Shown: piece after piece, positions 6,544 through 13,119 of the stretch
How positions within the stretch are numbered: the first letter of the stretch is position 1
Layout: each line of letters opens with the position of its first letter
Origin: Actinomycetota bacterium
GTDB lineage: Bacteria; Actinomycetota; Acidimicrobiia; Acidimicrobiales; JAFATL01
Assembly (NCBI GenBank): GCA_019243975.1
Contig: JAFATL010000335.1
Span: forward strand, 1-14,783
DNA: 14,783 bases
Direction of reading: 5' to 3'
Notes under the pieces: model-generated
Told to the model about the DNA's origin: nothing
What the model saw: the letters and a program-made list of their open reading frames with translations, nothing else
The model's database searches: none
Translations under genes and position numbers: made by a program

Positions 6544-8559
6544 ATGGCCACCGTCCTCGAACCCACCACAACCGACACCGACACCGCCGACGTCACCCCG
6601 GCCGAGCCCCTGCTCGTACGCCGCCCCCGGTCGAGCACCGGGTTCTGGTCGTGGTTCACCACCATCGACCACAAGCGCATCGGCGTGCTCTACGGCATCA
6701 CCTCGTTCGCCTTCTTCCTCATCGGCGGCTTCGAGGCGCTGCTCATCCGCCTGCAGCTGGCCCAGCCCAACGGCCGCATCCTGTCGGCCGACGCCTACAA
6801 CCAGGTCTTCACCATGCACGGCACGACGATGATCTTCCTCGTCGTCATGCCGTTGTCGGCGGCGTTCTTCAACTTCATCATGCCGATCCAGATCGGCGCC
6901 CGAGACGTGGCCTTCCCGCGCCTCAACGCCTTCAGCTACTGGACGTTCCTGCTCGGCGCGCTGTTCATCAACAGCTCGTTCATCTTCGGCGGCGCGCCCA
7001 ACGGCGGTTGGTTCGGCTACGCGCCCAACACCAGCATCACGTTCTCGCCCGGCCACAACATCGACTACTGGGTGTTCGGCCTGCTGTTCCTCGGCATCTC
7101 GTCGACGGTGGGTGCGGTCAACTTCATCACCACCATCCTCAACCTTCGCGCCCCGGGCATGACGCTGTTCCGCATGCCGGCGTTCACGTGGATGACGTTG
7201 GTGTCGGCGTTCCTGCTGCTGTTCGCCCTCCCGGTCATCACCGTCGCCTTGTTCCTGCTGATGTTCGACCGGTTGTTCGGCGCCAACTTCTTCAACGTGG
7301 CGGCGGGCGGCAACCCGTTACTTTGGCAACACCTCTTCTGGTTATTCGGGCACCCCGAGGTGTACATCCTGATCCTGCCCGCCATGGGCATCGTGTCGGA
7401 GATCCTCCCGGTCTTCGCCCGCAAGCCGCTGTTCGGCTACCCGGTCGTGATCGTGTCGGGTATCGCCATCGGCTTCATGGGCTGGGGCGTGTGGGTGCAC
7501 CACATGTTCGCCACCGGTCTCGGGCCCGTCGCCATCTCCGCCTTCTCCGTGTCGACGATGCTCATAGCCGTTCCAACGGGCGTGAAGATCTTCAACTGGA
7601 TCGCCACCATGTGGGGCGGCTCCATCAGATTCAGAACGGCGATGTTGTTCGCCATCGGCTTCGTCGCCATGTTCACCATCGGCGGCCTGTCGGGCGTCAC
7701 CCACGCGGTGTCGCCGCACGACCGCCAGCAGACCGACACCTACTACGTGGTCGCCCACTTCCACTACGTGCTGTTCGGCGGCGCCCTGTTCGGGATCATG
7801 GGCGGCATCTACTACTGGTATCCGAAGGTGTTCGGCCGGATGCTCGACGAGAAGCTCGGCAAGCTGCACTTCTGGACCTGGCTGATCGGCTTCAACCTCA
7901 CCTTCGGTCCGATGCACTTCGTCGGCTTGGCCGGCATGCCCCGTCGCATCTACACGTACTCCGACGGCATGGGCTGGAACGTCTACAACCTCATCGAGAC
8001 CATCGGCGCCTTCGTCATCGCCTTCTCGGTGCTGATCTTCCTGGCCAACGTGATCAAGACGCACCGCGGGCCGCTGGGCGCACCCGCCGACCCGTGGGAC
8101 GCCCGCACGCTCGAGTGGTCGATCCAGTCGCCGGTGCCGCCGTACAACTTCGCCGAGGTGCCCACCGTGCACTCCCTCGACGATTGGTGGCACCGCAAGT
8201 ACACCGAGGACGACCGCGGCCGCCTGGTGAAGCTGCCCGACCAGCCCGAGCCCGAGCCGTTGGTCGACCCCGCGTCGGTGCACATGCCGTCGCCGTCGTT
8301 CTTCCCGCTGGTCGCGTCGCTGGGCCTGCCGGTGATCGGCTACGGGATGATCTACCGGGCCTGGTTCGTCGCCATCATCGGCGCCATCATCACGCTGTCG
8401 GGCCTGTACGCCTGGGCGATGGAGCCGGGCACCGAGCCCGACGACGGGCACCACGGCGACCACCACGCGGCGCCCGCGCCTGCGCAGCCCGAGACCCCGG
8501 CCTTGGTGGGCGCATCCGCCGAGGGCGAGGCCCCGGAAGGGGGTGATGGCGATGGCTGA
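6544..8559 (+). CDS. ctaD: Cytochrome c oxidase subunit I, catalytic
   Basis: The 671-residue catalytic subunit reduces O2 to water and pumps protons. All ligands are present: H92 and H407 for heme a, H405 for heme a3, and H270, H319 and H320 for CuB. Y274 forms the usual His-Tyr pair within HPEVY. E272 and the K-channel K348 (TGVK) are also there, as is the propionate-binding MPRRIY. The 12-helix core ends near residue 510. An extension adds a soluble stretch and two more helices at about 586-628, as in other caa3 oxidases, and then a hydrophilic tail with DDGHHGDHH. GGAG at 6535-6538 sits five bases before the ATG. The segment around the CuB motif (7318-7350) contains two TTA codons, rare elsewhere in the window. 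Compare the CuB-less paralogue at 1806. Confidence 0.98.
   Translation: MATVLEPTTTDTDTADVTPAEPLLVRRPRSSTGFWSWFTTIDHKRIGVLYGITSFAFFLIGGFEALLIRLQLAQPNGRILSADAYNQVFTMHGTTMIFLVVMPLSAAFFNFIMPIQIGARDVAFPRLNAFSYWTFLLGALFINSSFIFGGAPNGGWFGYAPNTSITFSPGHNIDYWVFGLLFLGISSTVGAVNFITTILNLRAPGMTLFRMPAFTWMTLVSAFLLLFALPVITVALFLLMFDRLFGANFFNVAAGGNPLLWQHLFWLFGHPEVYILILPAMGIVSEILPVFARKPLFGYPVVIVSGIAIGFMGWGVWVHHMFATGLGPVAISAFSVSTMLIAVPTGVKIFNWIATMWGGSIRFRTAMLFAIGFVAMFTIGGLSGVTHAVSPHDRQQTDTYYVVAHFHYVLFGGALFGIMGGIYYWYPKVFGRMLDEKLGKLHFWTWLIGFNLTFGPMHFVGLAGMPRRIYTYSDGMGWNVYNLIETIGAFVIAFSVLIFLANVIKTHRGPLGAPADPWDARTLEWSIQSPVPPYNFAEVPTVHSLDDWWHRKYTEDDRGRLVKLPDQPEPEPLVDPASVHMPSPSFFPLVASLGLPVIGYGMIYRAWFVAIIGAIITLSGLYAWAMEPGTEPDDGHHGDHHAAPAPAQPETPALVGASAEGEAPEGGDGDG
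8537..8543 (+). promoter_or_regulatory. Ribosome binding site for ctaE
   Basis: AAGGGGG at 8537-8543 ends eight bases before ATG 8552 and only two before ATG 8546, and it runs into the GTG at 8543. The spacing favours 8552 as the ctaE start. Confidence 0.45.
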
Positions 8560-9175
8560 CGTCGCCGCCGTCCCCGGGGGCGTGGCCACCGACCACGGGC
8601 CGCACCACGAGACGAACACCGGCATGTCCAACGAGAAGGTCGCCATGTGGGCCTTCCTCGGGTCGGAGTGCCTGCTGTTCGGCGCCCTCATCTCGACCTA
8701 CCTGCTGTACCGGGGCAAGAGCATCTCGGGCCCGACGCCGCACCAGATCTACGACATCCCCTACACCTCGGTCAGCTCGTTCGTGCTGCTGATGAGCTCG
8801 CTCACCATGGTGCTGGCGCTGGCTGCCATCCAGCGGGGCGACAGCCGGCGCCTGCGGGTGTGGTTGCTCGCCACCGCGCTGCTGGGGGCGACCTTCATCT
8901 CCGGCCAGGTGTACGAGTTCACCTCGTTCATCCGCGAGGGTCTCACGATCAAGACCAACCTGTTCGGCTCGAGCTTCTTCGTGCTCACGGGCTTCCACGG
9001 CGTGCACGTCACCCTCGGCATCGTGATGCTGCTGTCGCTGTGGAACCTCTCGCTGCGGGGCAAGCTGCCGCAGGAGAAGGCCGAGGTGGTCGAGATCGCC
9101 GGCCTCTACTGGCACTTCGTCGACGTCGTGTGGATCGTGATCTTCACGGTCGTCTACCTCATCCCCACCAAGTGA
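8552..9175 (+). CDS. ctaE: Cytochrome c oxidase subunit III
   Basis: A 207-residue, five-helix membrane subunit that stabilises CtaD and its proton uptake. Typical COX3 features are present: AMWAFLGSECLLFG in the first helix, SSFVLLMSSLTMV, the lipid-site motif GFHGVHVTLG and the C-terminal WHFVDVVWIVIF. The start is ambiguous between GTG 8543, ATG 8546 and ATG 8552. I chose 8552 because its RBS spacing is best; the choice changes only a few N-terminal residues. The gene overlaps the end of ctaD by eight bases, so the two are translationally coupled. Its N-terminus carries a histidine cluster (DHGPHHE). Confidence 0.96.
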   Translation: MADVAAVPGGVATDHGPHHETNTGMSNEKVAMWAFLGSECLLFGALISTYLLYRGKSISGPTPHQIYDIPYTSVSSFVLLMSSLTMVLALAAIQRGDSRRLRVWLLATALLGATFISGQVYEFTSFIREGLTIKTNLFGSSFFVLTGFHGVHVTLGIVMLLSLWNLSLRGKLPQEKAEVVEIAGLYWHFVDVVWIVIFTVVYLIPTK

Positions 9176-9185
9176 GGGTCACGAC

Positions 9186-9530
9186 ATGACCACGCACTCG
9201 CAAGCTGACGCCGTCCCGGCCAGCACCGACAACCCGGTTGCCGAGGGCCACCACCCGAGCGAATCGCAGTACGTCGCCATCGCCGGCATCCTCGCCGTGC
9301 TCACGGCGATCGAGGTTGCCCTCTCCTACCTCAAGGTGGGCGGCTCACAAGGCATCACCAACGGCGCGCTGCTCGTGCTGGCGGCGATCAAGTTCACGAT
9401 GGTCGCGATGTTCTTCATGCACCTGCGCTTCGACAAGCCCGTGGTGCGCCGCCTGTTCGTCGGCGGTCTGATCCTCGCCATCTGCGTCTACCTCGCCTAC
9501 CTATCCACGCTCGGCGTCTTCGTGAAGTGA
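9186..9530 (+). CDS. ctaF: Cytochrome c oxidase subunit IV, small caa3 type
   Basis: A 114-residue protein with three predicted helices. It fits the prokaryotic COX4 family of caa3/bo3 oxidases: SQYVAIAGILAVLTAIEVAL in helix 1 and the signature KFTMVAMFFMHLRFDKP in helix 2. This family differs from the mycobacterial CtaF-like domain at 3904. The subunit is accessory and helps assembly or stability of the oxidase. GAGGG at 9174-9178, overlapping the ctaE stop, lies seven bases before the ATG. The stop overlaps the start of the next gene. Naming of this subunit varies (ctaF or coxD). Confidence 0.92.
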   Translation: MTTHSQADAVPASTDNPVAEGHHPSESQYVAIAGILAVLTAIEVALSYLKVGGSQGITNGALLVLAAIKFTMVAMFFMHLRFDKPVVRRLFVGGLILAICVYLAYLSTLGVFVK

Positions 9531-10414
9531 CCGCCGCCGTCTCGCCGTGGCGGTGGCACGCCCACCCGACGGTGTGGCTGGTGATGGCGCTCCTCGCGTT
9601 CGGCTACGCGTTCGTGCTGTACCGGGTCGGCCCGGGCCGTGTCGCCCCGGGCGAGCCCGTGGTCACCCGCCGCCAGATGTGGGCGTTCGTGTCGGGCCTG
9701 GCCGTGCTGTGGCTGTTCAGCGACTGGCCCATCCACGACCTGAGCGAGCGCTACCTCTTCAGCGTGCACATGGTGCAGCACCTCGGCTACACGCTGATCG
9801 CGCCCCCGCTGCTGATCATCGGCACGCCGGAGTGGGCGCTGCGGTGGCTGCTCGACGGACGTGCCCTGGGCCGCCTCGTCAAGCAGGTGGCCCGCCCCAT
9901 CCCGGCGGCGATCATCTACAACTCGGTCTTCGCGTTCACCCACATCCCGGCGGTGGTCGACCGGGCCGTGCCGTCGGAGCCGCTGCACTTCCTGTTGCAC
10001 GTGGCCATCTTCACCACTGCCGTGAACATGTGGTTCCCGGTGCTCAACCCGCTGCCCGAGTACCCCCGCCTCGGGAACCCGGGCCGCATGGTCTACCTGT
10101 TCCTGCAGTCGATCCTGCCGACGGTGCCGGCCGCCTTCCTGACCCTCGGCGACGGCGTCGTCTACCACTTCTACGCCACCGTGCCCCACCCGTGGATCTC
10201 GGCCATCGACGACCAGCAGCTGGCGGGCGCCATCATGAAGGTCTACGGGGGCCTGATCCTCTGGGGCTGCATCATCGTGATGTTCTTCCGCTGGTACGGG
10301 CAGTCCCAGGCCGAGGCCAAGCGGGACCGTGAGCTGCTGCGCTGGGACGACGTAGCGCGCGAATTGGAGCGCACGGCGGCCCCTCCGGCCCCCGAAACCA
10401 CGCAGAGCGGCTGA
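9527..10414 (+). CDS. ctaG: Cytochrome c oxidase assembly factor CtaG (caa3 type)
   Basis: A 295-residue membrane protein of the caa3_CtaG family, needed in Bacillus for an active caa3 oxidase and thought to help copper insertion. About seven helices are visible. The signature HMVQHLGYTLIAPPLLIIG lies near residues 85-103, and further histidines sit in FAFTHIPAVVD and HFLLHVAIF. The C-terminal 40 residues are charged and hydrophilic. The start is GTG at 9527 in a GTGA overlap with the previous stop. There is no separate RBS, so coupled translation is likely. It closes the oxidase operon; the next gene is unrelated and begins 110 bases later. Confidence 0.94.
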   Translation: MTAAVSPWRWHAHPTVWLVMALLAFGYAFVLYRVGPGRVAPGEPVVTRRQMWAFVSGLAVLWLFSDWPIHDLSERYLFSVHMVQHLGYTLIAPPLLIIGTPEWALRWLLDGRALGRLVKQVARPIPAAIIYNSVFAFTHIPAVVDRAVPSEPLHFLLHVAIFTTAVNMWFPVLNPLPEYPRLGNPGRMVYLFLQSILPTVPAAFLTLGDGVVYHFYATVPHPWISAIDDQQLAGAIMKVYGGLILWGCIIVMFFRWYGQSQAEAKRDRELLRWDDVARELERTAAPPAPETTQSG

Positions 10415-10428
10415 AGCTGGCGTCAACT

Positions 10429-10440
10429 CCCGCGAGCGGG
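10429..10440 (+). terminator. Weak hairpin after ctaG
   Basis: CCCG-CGAG-CGGG is a four-base-pair stem 15 bases after the ctaG stop, followed by TTAAAT. It sits where the oxidase operon should end, but the stem is short and the T-run poor. The rest of the 10415-10524 gap shows no promoter I can defend. Confidence 0.25.
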
Positions 10441-10524
10441 TTAAATGCCGTGAACCGGCTGGACCCCGACACCCGTGCCAGAATGAATCGGGACCGCGGG
10501 CGGCGCTCTCACCTCGGGGGGCTC

Positions 10525-13038
10525 ATGAGAATTTCTGGAAATCTTCGGACGCGACGGAAGGCCACGCCCAGACTGGCGCTGGCGGCGTTGCTCACCATGC
10601 TGGCGGGAGGCGGCGTCGTCGTCGCCCTGCCGTCGTCGGCACCGGCGGCCACCGTGCCGTCGATCTCGGTCGACAACCAGTCAGTGACCGAGACCGACGC
10701 GCCCAACAACGTGACGATGACCTTCCACGTCACCCGCACGGGCGACACGTCGGGCTCGTCGACCGTGCACGCGTTCACCCGCGACGGCGTGGCATCCGAC
10801 CCGCTCGCCCCCGTGGCCCAGGCCGGCTCCGATTACCAGGCCGTCGACACCACGGTGACGTTCGACCCGACCGTCACCGAGCGCGACGTCACGGTCACCG
10901 TTCTGGGCGACTCCATCAAGGAGCCCACCGAGTCGTTCGAGCTCGCCCTCGACAATCCCAACAACGCGACGGTCGGCGTGAGCGCGGGCCGGGGTGACAT
11001 CATCGACAACGACGGCGCCCCGCCGGCCCCGAGCATCTCCATCAACGATGTGAGCCATCCAGAGGGGAACTCCGGCCTCACCGCCTTCGACTTCGTCGTG
11101 AGCCTCAGCCAGGCCAGCACGGCGCCGGTGACCGTGCAGTACACGACGGCCGACGGCACGGCGCAGGCACCCAACGACTACGTCGCCAAGTCCGGCACCA
11201 TCACGTTCCCGGTCGGGGCAACCGCGCAGACGCTGACCGTCAACGCGCGAGGTGACACGCTCGGCGAGCCGGACGAGAACTTCGCCGTCAACCTCGCACG
11301 CAGCACCAACGCGTCGATCGCCGACGCACAAGGCATCGGCACGATCCAGCAAGACCACGACACCAGCTTCAGCATCAACAACGTCTACGCCGACGAGGGC
11401 AACTCCTCGACGACCACATTCACGTTCACCGTCACCCGCACCGGAGACCTGAGCAAGATCTCCACGGTCGACTACGCCACCCAGGACGCGTCCGCAACCT
11501 CGCCGTCCGACTACACAGCAAAGAACGGCACGCTCACGTTCCCCGTCGGCGTCGACACGCAGCCGGTCTCGGTGCTGGTCAATGGCGACACCACCGTGGA
11601 GCCCACCGAGGTGTTCCACGTCGTGCTCACCAACTTCCAGAACGCCAGTGAGATCACTGTGCCCGTGGGCAACGGCATCATCCTGGCCGACGATTTCTCC
11701 TCCGGTGATACGCCCGTGTTGCAGGTGGTCGACGCCACCGTGAGCGAGAGCGCGGGCACCGCGCAGGTACTGGTGTCGCTCTCACCGCCGAGCAACCAGG
11801 TGGTGACGGCGAGCTACACCACGCAGGACGGCACCGCGACCGCGGGATCCGACTACACCGCGACCAGCGGCACGCTCACGTTCGCGGCCGGCCAGCGCAC
11901 GGCGATCATCAACGTGCCGATCCTCGAGGACTCGCTCGGCGAGCCGACCGAGAACTTCAAGATCCTGCTCAGCAACACCAGCGCCACCGTGGCCGGCCCG
12001 GGCACCGTCAACATCCTCGATGACGACGGCGGGCCCAACGGCGGCGGCGGTGGCGGCGGCGGCGGTGGCGGTGGGGGCGGCGGCGGTGGTGGTGGGATTC
12101 CCAACTTCTCCACCGGCCTCATCACGACCGGGCCGGGCTCCGGCGGCGGCCCCGACACTCGCACCTACCACTCCGACGGCTCGTTCAACAGCGCCTTCTT
12201 CGCCTTCGACCCCGGGTTCACGGGCGGCGTCTCAGTGGCACGTGGTGACGTGATCGCCAGCAGCCCTGGCAGCGAGATCATCGTCGGCGCCGGCCCGGGC
12301 GCCTTCCCGGTGGTCAGCGTGTTCAACAACGCGGGCCAGCTGCTCAACCAGTTCATGGCCTACGACGCCAACTTCCGTGGCGGCGTCAACGTCGCCGTCG
12401 GCGACATCGACCCAGGCGGCCCGGCTGAGATCATCACCGGTGCCGGGCCGGGTGGCGGCCCCGACGTGCGGGTCTTCAACGGCGCCAGCCAGGGCCCGCC
12501 CTTGCACCAGTTCTTCGCCTACGAGGCCGGCTTCCACGGCGGCGTCAACGTGGCCGCCGGTGAGATGAACGGCCTGCCCGGCGACGAGATCGTCACCGGC
12601 GCCGGCCCGGGCGGCGGCCCGCTGGTCAAGGTCTTCAATGCGGGCGGCGCCATGCTCAGCCCGGCGTTCTACGCCTACGCGGCCGCCTTCGGCGGGGGCG
12701 TCAACGTGGCCGTCGGCAACATCGACAACGCCGGCGCCGAAGACATCGTGACCGGCCCCGGTCCCGGCGGCGGGCCGCACGTGCGGGAGTTCACCGCCAT
12801 CGGCCAGCCGCTCAACCTCGGCTTCATGGCGTTCGACCCCAACTTCGCGGGCGGCGTCAGCGTGGCCGTGGGCAACATCGACACCACGCCCCCCGACGAG
12901 ATCATCGTGGGCGCCGGCCCGGGCGGGGGCCCGCACGTCCACGCCTTCACGGCGGGCGGAAGCCCGCTCGGACAGGGCTGGTTCCCGTACGACATCAACT
13001 TCCACGGAGGCGTCAAGGTCGCCATGAGCCCGGCGTAA
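10525..13038 (+). CDS. Secreted Calx-beta / propeller-repeat protein
   Basis: An 837-residue exported protein. A signal peptide (RRKATPRLALAALLTMLAGG, cleavage near APAA, about residue 41) precedes four Calx-beta domains at about 43-165, 169-279, 282-395 and 398-502. Each has the pattern DYxxxxGTLTFxxG and a DxxxEPTExF turn expected to bind calcium. A run of 19 glycines (506-524) links to six repeats of 45-53 residues (533-837). These share IVTGAGPGGGPHVRVF, then a FxAYDxxFxGGVNVAVGNID half, and look like blades of an FG-GAP-type beta-propeller. No LPXTG or other sorting signal follows; the protein ends in the last repeat. The ATG at 10525 is chosen over GTG 10450 because it gives a proper signal peptide and follows a G-run. 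Adhesion or a matrix role is typical of such architectures, but the ligand is unknown. It is probably transcribed apart from the oxidase genes. Confidence 0.88.
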   Translation: MRISGNLRTRRKATPRLALAALLTMLAGGGVVVALPSSAPAATVPSISVDNQSVTETDAPNNVTMTFHVTRTGDTSGSSTVHAFTRDGVASDPLAPVAQAGSDYQAVDTTVTFDPTVTERDVTVTVLGDSIKEPTESFELALDNPNNATVGVSAGRGDIIDNDGAPPAPSISINDVSHPEGNSGLTAFDFVVSLSQASTAPVTVQYTTADGTAQAPNDYVAKSGTITFPVGATAQTLTVNARGDTLGEPDENFAVNLARSTNASIADAQGIGTIQQDHDTSFSINNVYADEGNSSTTTFTFTVTRTGDLSKISTVDYATQDASATSPSDYTAKNGTLTFPVGVDTQPVSVLVNGDTTVEPTEVFHVVLTNFQNASEITVPVGNGIILADDFSSGDTPVLQVVDATVSESAGTAQVLVSLSPPSNQVVTASYTTQDGTATAGSDYTATSGTLTFAAGQRTAIINVPILEDSLGEPTENFKILLSNTSATVAGPGTVNILDDDGGPNGGGGGGGGGGGGGGGGGGGIPNFSTGLITTGPGSGGGPDTRTYHSDGSFNSAFFAFDPGFTGGVSVARGDVIASSPGSEIIVGAGPGAFPVVSVFNNAGQLLNQFMAYDANFRGGVNVAVGDIDPGGPAEIITGAGPGGGPDVRVFNGASQGPPLHQFFAYEAGFHGGVNVAAGEMNGLPGDEIVTGAGPGGGPLVKVFNAGGAMLSPAFYAYAAAFGGGVNVAVGNIDNAGAEDIVTGPGPGGGPHVREFTAIGQPLNLGFMAFDPNFAGGVSVAVGNIDTTPPDEIIVGAGPGGGPHVHAFTAGGSPLGQGWFPYDINFHGGVKVAMSPA
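12040..12096 (+). repeat. (GGN)19 tract encoding 19 glycines
   Basis: Nineteen consecutive glycine codons, mostly GGC and GGT with two GGG, form the hinge between the Calx-beta and propeller parts of the protein. The near-perfect triplet repeat could change length by slippage without losing frame. Confidence 0.95.
12121..13035 (+). repeat. Six tandem coding repeats (propeller-like blades)
   Basis: Repeat starts are at 12121, 12277, 12430, 12589, 12745 and 12901, giving units of 52, 51, 53, 52, 52 and 45 residues. Each begins with an IIVGAGPGGGP-like segment and ends with GGVNVAVGNID-like sequence. The DNA is similar but not identical between units, as expected for an old protein repeat. Confidence 0.85.
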
Positions 13039-13045
13039 GCCGGGC
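13028..13045 (+). terminator. Hairpin spanning the stop codon of the Calx-beta gene
   Basis: GCCCGGC (13028-13034) pairs perfectly with GCCGGGC (13039-13045) around a GTAA loop that contains the TAA stop. A seven-pair GC stem with a GNRA-type loop is stable. No T-tract follows, so termination is plausible but unproven. Confidence 0.4.
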
Positions 13046-13073
13046 CGGGCTGGGGCCTGCAAGCACCAATTGC

Positions 13074-13102
13074 GCACGTAGTACCACTTTGCGTGGTCGT
13101 GC
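13074..13102 (+). promoter_or_regulatory. Bulged hairpin upstream of the second surface-protein gene
   Basis: GCACG (13074-13078) pairs with CGTGC (13098-13102), and ACCAC (13083-13087) with GTGGT (13093-13097). TTTGC is the loop and TAGT a four-base bulge on the left side. It lies just before the GAGGAG site at 13108, so it could be a 5'-UTR structure or the real terminator of the previous gene. Confidence 0.3.
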
Positions 13103-13107
13103 AGGAT

Positions 13108-13113
13108 GAGGAG
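13108..13113 (+). promoter_or_regulatory. Ribosome binding site supporting a TTG start at 13120
   Basis: GAGGAG lies six bases before TTG 13120, whereas the ATG at 13138 has no Shine-Dalgarno sequence at a usable distance. This favours the TTG. Confidence 0.55.
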
Positions 13114-13119
13114 ACCAAG

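Noticed and set aside
10450..10524. A longer start (GTG 10450) for the Calx-beta protein
   Set aside because: It would put 25 charged residues before the signal peptide. ATG 10525 gives a normal signal sequence.
12121..13035. A CRISPR-like or non-coding tandem repeat array
   Set aside because: Units are about 156 bases, diverged at the DNA level and kept in one reading frame with a conserved protein motif.
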